Assembly (NCBI GenBank): GCA_023402505.1
Contig: JAEYGD010000022.1
Location: forward strand, 1 to 6,395
DNA from: Actinomycetes bacterium
GTDB taxonomy: Bacteria > Actinomycetota > Actinomycetes > Mycobacteriales > Micromonosporaceae
Direction: 5' to 3'
DNA length: 6,395 nucleotides
Under the pieces are notes generated by a model that saw only the letters and a list, made by a program, of their open reading frames with translations, had not been told where the DNA came from and did not search any database. The number at the start of each line of letters is the position of its first letter. Positions within the stretch are counted from its first letter, which is position 1. A program made the position numbers and the translations under genes. Below are positions 1-6,379 of the stretch, piece by piece.

Positions 1-82
1 GGACCGGGCCGGGCGGGGCGGGGCGGGTCGGAGCCGGGCCGCTCGGGGCCGAGCCGCCAGGCGACGGGCCGGCAGGGCAGGC

Positions 83-112
83 GGGGCGGGGCGGGGCGGG
101 GCGGGGCGGGGC
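83..112. repeat. (GGGGC)6 tandem pentanucleotide repeat
   Basis: Six exact head-to-tail copies of GGGGC are seen here, and a shorter interrupted G-run of the same kind lies at about positions 12-30. Four or more runs of at least three G separated by single C bases satisfy the usual G-quadruplex pattern on the plus strand. No reading frame with plausible coding character crosses it. A five-base unit is also prone to replication slippage, so copy number may vary between strains or be mis-assembled. Confidence 0.85.
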
Positions 113-132
113 CACTATCGCAGATGAGCGCT

Positions 133-166
133 ATTCCTGACAGGCATAAATATTCCTGTCAGGAAT
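133..166. promoter_or_regulatory. Tandem pair of palindromic operator-like sites
   Basis: ATTCCTGACAGGCAT (133-147) and ATTCCTGTCAGGAAT (152-166) are two copies of one 15-bp site. The second is a perfect palindrome around T159; the first is palindromic except for one base pair. The centres are 19 bp apart, nearly two helical turns, and the two sites together also form a larger inverted repeat (tattcctgacagg / cctgtcaggaata, extending into GCGC on both sides with one bulge). The spacer, cataaat, is AT-rich in a region that is otherwise extremely GC-rich. This is what a cooperative dimer-pair operator over a promoter looks like. I do not recognise the regulator. The nearest downstream start on the plus strand is 400 bases away, and no start is visible on the minus strand before the window edge, so the controlled gene is not identified. 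Confidence 0.55.
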
Positions 167-167
167 A

Positions 168-571
168 GGCGCTTTCAGCGAAACATCCTCCGCCCCCTCC
201 GAGCCTGCGCTTTCAACGGTCGGCCGGAGAAGGGACCGGGAGCGGGTCGACCGCCCGGACACCGATCGGGAACAACCCTCCACCGAGCGGCGCCGGGTCC
301 CTCTCCACCAAACGACGCCGGCCCTTTCACCGCGCGCGGCGCGGGCCCCCCTCCACCCGGGCGGCGCGGGCACGCAGGCTGGCGCGGTGGAGCCGGTCAC
401 CAGGTCGGCGGACCGCTGTTCGGTATCGGCGCGAGCGGCATCCCGCTCGGCACCGACCTCGGCGACCGGGCGCAGGTGTCGCGATCGTCACGTCTGGGTA
501 GGTCCTCCACCGTTAGCGCGCGGGCGCCACCCGCTCCACCGGCCGCCGGCGCATCGATCAGGAGGTGTGAC
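168..571. other. Non-coding stretch with degenerate TCCACC repeats
   Basis: No convincing gene lies here. What it holds is a degenerate repeat: TCCACC (or TTCACC) followed by a short spacer and a GCGGCGCCGGG-like segment. Copies begin near 279, 304, 326 and 352, and looser copies near 504 and 534. The spacings (25, 22 and 26 bases) are not multiples of three, which argues against coding sequence. GCGGCGCGGGC occurs exactly at 336-346 and 361-371. No clear -35/-10 pair for the downstream gene could be made out. Confidence 0.5.
560..566 (+). promoter_or_regulatory. Strong ribosome binding site deciding a GTG start
   Basis: AGGAGGT is a near-perfect match to the anti-Shine-Dalgarno sequence, and AGGAGG ends 6 bases before the GTG at 572. 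This sets the start of the following membrane protein at 572 rather than at the in-frame GTG at 476, which has no comparable site. Confidence 0.85.
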
Positions 572-1471
572 GTGGTCAGAATTCCTTCCCTTTCGCGCCG
601 GACGGAACCGGCGCACGACGACACCACCGTCCAGGACACCGACGCGGACCGGACCGTCGACACCGACCGTGACGGCGCGGCCGACCCCGACGGCGCGGCC
701 GACCGTGACGCCACCACCCGCGACGGCGCCGCGGGCCGCAGCGGCCGGCCGGTCGTGACCGACCGGACCGACGAGCGGACCACCTACCGCAGCGCCGCGG
801 CCGACACCCGGGACGGCGCCGCAACCGACGACCGGACCACCACCGACACCCGGCACGGCACCGCAACCGCCAGCCGCGACGGCGCCGCAACCGACGGCCG
901 GGACGGCGACGCCGCGCGGCGGGCCGCTGACCGGGCCGCCGTCGCCCGGGCGGCCACCCGGTCCGACGAGGAGACGCGGCGTACCTCGGCGGTCCCGATC
1001 GATCCGACCCTGGAGCGGCCGGTGGACGGCCGGCCGACGGACCGCGACGGCGCCGTCGCCGGGGCCGACCGGACCCGCGACACCGCTGTCGACCGGGACG
1101 GTGACGGTGTGCCGGACCGGGCCGAGCGCCCCGTGGTCGCCGGCCCGAAGCCGCGCGCCAGCCTGCTCGCCACGCTCGGCCTCGTCACGGCCGTCGCCGG
1201 GGTGCTGTTCGTGCTCACGGGCACGCTGGCCGGGTACGGGATCGGGCTCGGCGCCGCCGGTGCGGTCCTCGCCGTACTCGGGCTGATGGCCACGCGGCGG
1301 CGGCACGTCGCCGGCACGACGGACGCCCTGCTGGGCATCGTCGCCGGTGTCGGCGCCGTGGTTCTCGGCATCCTGGCGATGACCGGTCAGTTCGACTGGC
1401 CGACCACCGACGGCGACTGGGTGGCCCGGTTCCGCGAGTGGCTCGACTCACAGTTTGTGGATCGCTTCTAG
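572..1471 (+). CDS. Membrane protein with Asp-rich repetitive region and Ca-binding-like motif
   Basis: A predicted 299-residue protein of unknown function. Residues 1-190 are low-complexity and hydrophilic, dominated by D, R, T, A and G with recurring RDGAA / TDRD units, and are probably disordered. Within it, the DNA at 801-827 recurs at 843-869 with two mismatches, a 42-base in-frame repeat. Residues 174-185 read DRDGDGVPDRAE, with D174, D176, D178, D182 and E185 in the pattern of thrombospondin type 3 or EF-hand-like calcium loops. Three hydrophobic helices follow at about 197-217, 219-240 and 250-271, then a charged, aromatic tail ending FREWLDSQFVDRF. The conserved-looking tail and helices recall a small membrane protein family common in Micromonosporaceae (recollection, not a search). 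There is no signal peptide; the long N-terminal part would lie on one side of the membrane, probably cytoplasmic if the RRR at 242-244 follows the positive-inside rule. The GTG start is fixed by the AGGAGGT site. It appears monocistronic, closed by the hairpins downstream. Confidence 0.85.
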   Translation: MVRIPSLSRRTEPAHDDTTVQDTDADRTVDTDRDGAADPDGAADRDATTRDGAAGRSGRPVVTDRTDERTTYRSAAADTRDGAATDDRTTTDTRHGTATASRDGAATDGRDGDAARRAADRAAVARAATRSDEETRRTSAVPIDPTLERPVDGRPTDRDGAVAGADRTRDTAVDRDGDGVPDRAERPVVAGPKPRASLLATLGLVTAVAGVLFVLTGTLAGYGIGLGAAGAVLAVLGLMATRRRHVAGTTDALLGIVAGVGAVVLGILAMTGQFDWPTTDGDWVARFREWLDSQFVDRF

Positions 1472-1553
1472 CGGGCACTGTTCGGCCCGCCGGCGGTGCG
1501 CCGGCGACGCCGGTGGTTCACCGGCCAGCCCGACCAGCCTGGTGGTTCACCAG
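1471..1553. repeat. Cluster of short hairpins with three-base loops
   Basis: Immediately after the stop codon lies a run of separate perfect stems: gcgggc/gcccgc (1471-1490, 8-base loop), gccggcg-GTG-cgccggc (1489-1505), gccggtg-GTT-caccggc (1509-1525) and ctggtg-GTT-caccag (1539-1553). The last three have 6 or 7 bp stems with GTG or GTT triloops. They abut a fourth, much longer triloop hairpin starting at 1554. Several are mutually exclusive with alternative pairings because GGTGGTTCACC is repeated. They may be degraded copies of one element or an extended termination region. Confidence 0.7.
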
Positions 1554-1602
1554 CCGGACACACTTCGGGGGCGGCGGTTCGCCGCCCCCGAAGTGTGTCC
1601 GG
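1554..1602. terminator. Perfect 23-bp stem hairpin, probable terminator
   Basis: The arms 1554-1576 and 1580-1602 are exact reverse complements of 23 bases around a GTT loop, with ccggacacacttcggggg as the start of the left arm. It lies 83 bases after the stop of the membrane protein gene and before the next promoter region. No T-tract follows, which is common for actinobacterial terminators. Because the stem is symmetrical it could stop transcription from either side. Confidence 0.75.
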
Positions 1603-1714
1603 GGACGCTTCCCCCGACCGTACGCAAGGAAACGCCGCCGGAGGAGCGTCAGACGCAACGATCCGACGGCCTGTGCAACTTCCTGCGGTGGATCCTGCCG
1701 GCTCGCGCCACATA

Positions 1715-1728
1715 CCGTTGAACAACGG
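1715..1728. promoter_or_regulatory. Palindrome CCGTTG-AA-CAACGG upstream of the arginine operon
   Basis: Six-base perfect arms with a two-base spacer lie about 56 bases before the hydrolase start. TACCGT at 1713-1718 overlaps its left edge and fits a relaxed -10 hexamer (TAnnnT), but the only -35 candidate 18 bp upstream (TGGATC) is weak. An operator for the ddaH-rocD operon is plausible. The regulator is unknown; Lrp/AsnC or ArgR types would fit an arginine operon by function only, and the sequence does not show it. Confidence 0.3.
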
Positions 1729-1771
1729 CGCCAGCCCGCGGGCCGAAGGTGGCCGGGCGCGCCCGACCCCT

Positions 1772-1780
1772 GGGAGCAGG
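1772..1780 (+). promoter_or_regulatory. Ribosome binding site of the guanidino hydrolase gene
   Basis: GGGAGCAGG precedes ATG 1784; the GGGAG core is 7 bases from it. A second in-frame ATG at 1790 would also be within reach, giving a protein two residues shorter, so the exact start is uncertain between these two. Confidence 0.6.
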
Positions 1781-1783
1781 ACA

Positions 1784-2601
1784 ATGACGATGGACGCCAC
1801 CAGCCAGCGCTTCCTCATGTGCCGGCCGACGTACTTCGCCGTCGACTACGCGATCAACCCGTGGATGGACCCGACCGCGCCGGTGGACGCCGACCTGGCG
1901 ATCCGGCAGTGGGAGCGGCTACGCCAGATCTACCGGGACCTGGGCCACACCGTCGAGGAGATCACTCCGGTGCCCGGTCTGCCCGACATGGTCTTCGCCG
2001 CCAACGGCGGCACGGTCATCGACGGCAAGGCGATGGTGGTGCAGTTCCGGGACCCGCAGCGGGCCGACGAGGCGCCCGCGTACCGGGCCTGGTTCGAGGC
2101 CGCCGGCTTCGAGCTGCACGACCCGAAGCACGTCAACGAGGGTGAGGGCGACGTCCTCCTGGCCGGCGACCACCTGCTCGCCGGCACCGGGTTCCGCACC
2201 GCGCACGCCTCGCACGCCCAGCTCCAGGAGGTCTTCGGCTACCCGGTGATCACCATGCAGCTGGTCGACCCGCGCTTCTACCACCTGGACACCGCGCTCA
2301 CCGTGCTCGACGAGCGGACCGTCGCGTACCTGCCGGAGGCCTTCTCCCCCGGCAGCCAAGCCGTGCTGCGGCGGCTCTTCCCGGACGCGATCCACGCCAC
2401 CATGGCCGACGCCGAGGTGCTGGGCCTCAACGCGGTGAGCGACGGCCGGCACGTGGTGCTGCCGGCGCAGGCCACCGACCTGGCGGCGAAGCTGCGGGAC
2501 CGGGGCTACGAGACCATCGGGATCGACCTGTCCGAGCTGCGCAAGGCCGGCGGTGGCCCGAAGTGCTGCACGTTGCGACTCCGTCAGGGAAAGGCGAGCA
2601 A

Positions 2602-2605
<4 letters not shown>
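1784..2605 (+). CDS. ddaH: Guanidino-group hydrolase: DDAH / arginine dihydrolase family
   Basis: A predicted 273-residue cytoplasmic enzyme of the pentein (amidinotransferase) fold. Its likely automatic name is dimethylargininase, which converts methylated arginine to citrulline plus a methylamine. Visible features are RFLMC (9-13), INPWM with Asn25, DMVFAANGG with Asn74, the acidic cluster E119/E121/D123, GTGFRT with Arg138, FYHLD with His167 and Asp169, and the C-terminal GGGPKCC with Cys261 as the expected catalytic nucleophile. His and Cys are the invariant catalytic pair of the family. The FLMC, INPWM and MVF-AN-G blocks match, from memory, the cyanobacterial arginine dihydrolases ArgZ/AgrE, which release ornithine, CO2 and ammonia from arginine and depend on an Asn in the MVF-AN block. 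With ornithine aminotransferase next, arginine dihydrolase activity is an attractive alternative. The stop TGA overlaps the GTG of rocD (GTGA), indicating translational coupling. Confidence 0.9.
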
Positions 2606-3816
<1,211 letters not shown>

Positions 3817-3831
3817 GCACCCGTACGCGTA

Positions 3832-3867
3832 AAGGGCGCCGGGACCGCGGTCGGTTCCGGCGCCCTT
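3832..3867. terminator. Terminator hairpin of the ddaH-rocD operon
   Basis: The arms 3832-3847 and 3852-3867 pair over 16 bp with a single G-T wobble around a CGGT loop, starting 15 bases after the rocD stop. The left arm begins AAGGGCGCC and the right ends GGCGCCCTT. A short C-rich tract follows in place of a T-tract, as often in actinobacteria. Confidence 0.85.
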
Positions 3868-3870
3868 CCC

Positions 3871-3933
3871 CGTCGATCATGAAGTTACCGGGTTCGCTGC
3901 CGGCGTGTCGCCCCGCCAACTTCATGACCGACG
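3871..3933. repeat. Long imperfect inverted repeat between convergent genes
   Basis: The arms 3871-3892 and 3912-3933 are 22 bases each with three mismatches; the core TCATGAAGTT / AACTTCATGA is exact. A 19-base loop separates them. It sits between rocD and the convergent FHA gene, 27 bases past the FHA stop, so it can serve as the terminator of the minus-strand operon. The AT-rich core differs from the surroundings. I recall GATCATGAAGTT-type palindromes as frequent intergenic elements in Micromonospora-type genomes, so this may be one copy of a dispersed family. Confidence 0.7.
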
Positions 3934-3960
3934 CGACGGCACCGGGGGTGGGGGCAGGGG

Positions 3961-5115
3961 CTAGTGGGGGAGGCGCATGGCCATTGTTGGGGCTTCGGCC
4001 ATGACCGACGCGGGGGTGTACGGGGCACCGGTCGGCAGTTCGTCGGGGCGGCCGACCTGCACACCCGGGTACAGCTCGACCATGTCGCCCTCGGCCAGCA
4101 CCCGGGACTGCCGGGGCGCCAGCGGGATCCGCTCCGCCTCCGTCATCGAGCCGCCGGGCCGGATGCCGGAGCCGTTGGTGCTGACGTCGGTCACGATGAT
4201 CTCGCCGACCCGCAGCTCCAGCTTGAGGTGGCTGCGGCTGATCCAGCGGCGGGCCTCGTCGTTCAGCCACTGGCCGAGCATGATCCCGTCCTCGGTGTCC
4301 GGTGCGCGGCCGACCAGCACCGGCTCGGACTCGGTGAGCACGAACCGGCGGCGGATCAGCCCACCGACGCGTACCGCGAGCACCGCCGACCGGGGGCGGG
4401 GGCCGGCGTCGCTCAACCGGGTGCCGTGCCGGGGGCAGGTGGGCACGCCACCGCGCAGGCTCGGGGGCGGCTGCGTCACCGGGCTGCGGTCGGTGACCGC
4501 GGCCAGGTCGGCGAACGCGCCGCCGCCCCCACCGCCCTGGCCGAACAGCGCGCACGGGGACTCCGGGCACCGCCAGAGCCGCGTCAGCAGTTTGACGCCG
4601 GCGGGTGACGGGTCCCCGGAGACCGGGGTGTCACCGCCGCCGACGTGGGCGACGAACGCCGGGCCCCCCTGCCCCGGCACCGGCGCGAGCACCCGGCCGG
4701 GCTCGTCGGTGACCCACGGGTAGCGCCCGCGCAGCCCGTCGAACCGGCCCCGGGTCAGCACCGGCAGGCCGAGCAGGTCGGCCACCTCCAGCATCCGGTC
4801 GCCCGGGTTGTCGAGCACCTCGACGAGGCCGTCGTCGGCCCACCGCCGCACCACCATGCGCTCGTTGGACGTGAGGTCGGCGTCGGAGAGCATCGCCCGG
4901 TGCACCACCGCGTAGACGGGGACGCTGTCCTCCTCCAGGTGGCGGGACAGGGCGTCGATCACCATGCCGAGCCGGAGCAGGCTGGCCGGCCGGCCCCCGT
5001 CGATGTCCTGGTAGCGGATCACCTCGGCCAGGTCGAGCACCGCCCGGGCCAGTGACGGGTCGGTGCAGACCCGGCCCTCGATGGCGTCCAGCACCTTGCT
5101 GATCTCGAATCTCAT
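3961..5115 (-). CDS. FHA-domain protein with zinc-ribbon-like motif
   Basis: A predicted 384-residue cytoplasmic protein. Residues 1-145 form an unassigned, mostly helical, acidic region. Cys183, Cys188, Cys227 and His230 (CPESPC ... CPRH) resemble a split zinc ribbon, interrupted by a flexible stretch that includes six glycines at 194-199 and a proline-rich part. Residues about 265-356 form a forkhead-associated domain: VGR at 268-270, ISRSHLKLE at 292-300 and STNGSG at 312-317 are the hallmark glycine-arginine, serine-histidine and asparagine-glycine positions of phosphothreonine binding. FHA proteins in actinobacteria commonly read the output of Ser/Thr kinases; no kinase lies in this window, so the partner is unknown. 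The ATG at 5115 overlaps the stop of the upstream dehydratase gene, and GGGGGA ends 6 bases before it. The frame stays open upstream of 5115, but that part overlaps the dehydratase and has no support. Confidence 0.88.
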   Translation of the reverse strand: MRFEISKVLDAIEGRVCTDPSLARAVLDLAEVIRYQDIDGGRPASLLRLGMVIDALSRHLEEDSVPVYAVVHRAMLSDADLTSNERMVVRRWADDGLVEVLDNPGDRMLEVADLLGLPVLTRGRFDGLRGRYPWVTDEPGRVLAPVPGQGGPAFVAHVGGGDTPVSGDPSPAGVKLLTRLWRCPESPCALFGQGGGGGGAFADLAAVTDRSPVTQPPPSLRGGVPTCPRHGTRLSDAGPRPRSAVLAVRVGGLIRRRFVLTESEPVLVGRAPDTEDGIMLGQWLNDEARRWISRSHLKLELRVGEIIVTDVSTNGSGIRPGGSMTEAERIPLAPRQSRVLAEGDMVELYPGVQVGRPDELPTGAPYTPASVMAEAPTMAMRLPH

Positions 5116-5405
5116 CGGACGTCCCCCACGATGTCGTCGATCCGCCGGGCCAGGTCGGCATCGCGTCGGGTGACGCATCCGACCGTGTGGGTGACACAGC
5201 GGAAGGTCACCGTCCGCCAGCGGATGTCGATGTCGGGGTGGTGGTCGATCTCCTCGGCCACCACGGCCACCCGGTCCACCAGCGCGATGGCGGCCGGGAA
5301 GCTCGCCAGCTCCACGGTGCGGGTGATGCCGGTCTGGTCTCCCGACCAGGCGGGCAGCCCGCTCAGCTCGTCTCGTACCGCCTCCGCGGTGAGCGCCTCT
5401 GCCAT
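5112..5405 (-). CDS. Pterin-4a-carbinolamine dehydratase family protein
   Basis: A predicted 97-residue protein, the typical length of the PCD/DCoH (PhhB) family, which dehydrates 4a-hydroxytetrahydropterin when recycling the cofactor of aromatic amino acid hydroxylases. The family signature is visible: EEIDHHPDIDIRW (51-63) with His55, His56 and Pro57, then VTHTVGCVTRRD (71-82) with His73, then LARRID (85-90). The usual second glycine of the TH-GG-T loop is Cys77 here. No phenylalanine hydroxylase or other pterin enzyme is encoded nearby, so the substrate is unproven; many actinobacteria carry such orphan copies. It is the first gene of a minus-strand pair, with its TGA inside the ATGA start of the FHA gene. 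A weak TAGGG ribosome site lies 7 bases before the ATG. Confidence 0.9.
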   Translation of the reverse strand: MAEALTAEAVRDELSGLPAWSGDQTGITRTVELASFPAAIALVDRVAVVAEEIDHHPDIDIRWRTVTFRCVTHTVGCVTRRDADLARRIDDIVGDVR

Positions 5406-5524
5406 GGGGGAACCCTACCGGCCCCTCCGACCGGGCCGCTGACCAGCGGCGGTGGAGTTCGCCACCGGCCGGTCCGCGGCACGCGCGGCGGCCGGCCAGG
5501 CCCGCGACCGAAGATATCGACGGC

Positions 5525-5543
5525 CCCGGGACGGGCTCCCGGG
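5525..5543. promoter_or_regulatory. Perfect inverted repeat in a divergent promoter region
   Basis: CCCGGGA-n5-TCCCGGG lies in the 196-base gap between the divergent dehydratase and lipoprotein genes. TACGCT at 5545-5550 directly follows it and fits a relaxed -10 hexamer for the lipoprotein gene, which would give a 5' leader of about 45 bases, but no good -35 was found. An operator or a small hairpin are both possible. The rest of the gap shows only GATATC (5513-5518), an AT-rich island with no clear promoter. Confidence 0.3.
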
Positions 5544-5601
5544 CTACGCTGCCGACCGGCCCGCGCCGGGCCGCACACCCCACCTGAGGAGACGCACCGA
5601 G

Positions 5602-6351
5602 ATGGCCACTCGAGGGCTGACGACCACGGGGGTCGCGCTCGTCGCAGCCCTGAGCATCGCGCTCACCGGCTGTGACGACGGGACGACAGCCACCGGCGGG
5701 GGCGCGCCCGCTCCGAGTCGTGCCGCGACGACCACCGCCCCCGCCGACGCGCGGGAGGCACTGCTCGCCGGCGCCCGGAAGCTCAACGAGGACAGCGTCC
5801 GGGTCACGATGGACTCCGTCGCGATCAAGGGTGAGGGGATCATGGATCCCCGCCGGAACGTCGCGGACCTGAAGATGGTCATGCTCCTCGAGGAGACTCA
5901 CATGATCAACATCAGGGACGACGTCTACCTGCGTTCCGACGCCGAGTCCTGGTGGCACGTCGACAAGTCGGCGCTGCCGGCCGGCAGCCCGCTGGACGTG
6001 ATGCCGGACGGCGACCCGGCCGGGATCAACAAGCTGGTGAACAGTGTCGCCGAGGTCCGGAGCACCGGGGATCGGGCGTTCGCCGGCACGCTCGACTACA
6101 CCCGCACCATGGCCGCCGACGCCGACATCCGGGCCATGGGCGACAAGGCCCGGGCGGTGCCGTTCACCGCGAAGGTCGACGAGCAGGGACGGCTGGTGGA
6201 GTTCGTGCTCGACCTGAGCGCGGCCTCACCGCTGGCCGGCGAACTCACCACCCGCTACCACGACTTCGGCGTACCGGTCACGGTGCAGGCGCCCCCGGCC
6301 GCCCAGGTGGAGGAGATCCCCGCCGCGGTGCTGGAGTCGCTCGGCGGATGA
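5602..6351 (+). CDS. Secreted lipoprotein, LppX/LprAFG-like
   Basis: A predicted 249-residue lipoprotein. A signal peptide (MATRGLTTTGVALVAALSIA) runs into the lipobox LTGC with Cys24 as the lipidated residue, followed by a Thr/Gly/Ala/Pro-rich linker to about residue 48. The mature domain begins AREALLAGARKLNEDSVRV and continues with alternating strands (DLKMVMLLEET, DDVYLRSDAESWWHVDKSALPAG, FAGTLDYTRTM, VPFTAKVDEQGRLVEFVLDL, TTRYHDFGVPVTVQAPP). This succession, with a YLR..W-HVD block and a late G-L-V-FVLDL strand, resembles the actinobacterial LppX/LprAFG lipoproteins, which carry lipids at the cell envelope. The assignment is from fold-like pattern and memory, so family membership is moderate and cargo unknown. 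GAGGAG ends 10 bases before the ATG, a slightly long spacing. The gene is divergent from the dehydratase and is followed by a hairpin. Confidence 0.85.
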   Translation: MATRGLTTTGVALVAALSIALTGCDDGTTATGGGAPAPSRAATTTAPADAREALLAGARKLNEDSVRVTMDSVAIKGEGIMDPRRNVADLKMVMLLEETHMINIRDDVYLRSDAESWWHVDKSALPAGSPLDVMPDGDPAGINKLVNSVAEVRSTGDRAFAGTLDYTRTMAADADIRAMGDKARAVPFTAKVDEQGRLVEFVLDLSAASPLAGELTTRYHDFGVPVTVQAPPAAQVEEIPAAVLESLGG

Positions 6352-6360
6352 CCGTACGGC

Positions 6361-6378
6361 GGGGGTGGCGCCACCCCC
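6361..6378. terminator. Hairpin after the lipoprotein gene
   Basis: GGGGGTGGCGCCACCCCC is a perfect 18-base palindrome lying 9 bases after the lipoprotein stop. As RNA it gives at least a 7-bp G/C-rich stem with a GCGC loop. No T-tract follows, but position and stability suit a terminator. Confidence 0.65.
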
Positions 6379-6379
6379 A

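Noticed and set aside
131..400. Minus-strand 89-codon open frame
   Set aside because: Arg/Ser/Gly-rich translation without any domain; it crosses the operator palindrome and the degenerate repeats. Typical random open frame at high GC.
419..475. Plausible-looking peptide FGIGASGIPLGTDLGDRAQV in the same frame further upstream
   Set aside because: It has no start codon with a ribosome site, continues into compositionally odd sequence and overlaps a repeat region. It could be a gene relic, but a short stretch alone does not support this.
476..571. In-frame upstream extension of the membrane protein from the GTG at 476
   Set aside because: No ribosome site precedes 476, while AGGAGGT sits 6 bases before GTG 572. 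The extra residues are Ser/Arg/Pro-rich with no family character.
488..1371. Long minus-strand open frames opposite the Asp-rich gene
   Set aside because: Translations are Val/Gly/Arg- or Ser/Ala-rich mirror images of the GACGGC repeats. The plus-strand frame has the strong ribosome site, helices and conserved tail.
1471..1602. CRISPR-like or transposon-end interpretation of the hairpin cluster
   Set aside because: No regular repeat-spacer pattern, no target-site duplication and no transposase; the stems differ in sequence and length.
1496..1783. Upstream extension of the hydrolase frame
   Set aside because: It runs through the hairpin cluster and terminator; the family N-terminus (RFLMC) starts just after ATG 1784, which has a ribosome site.
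5116..5958. Upstream extension of the FHA gene frame to 5958
   Set aside because: It overlaps the dehydratase in another frame and the divergent lipoprotein gene; the ATGA junction with a ribosome site at 5115 is the natural start.
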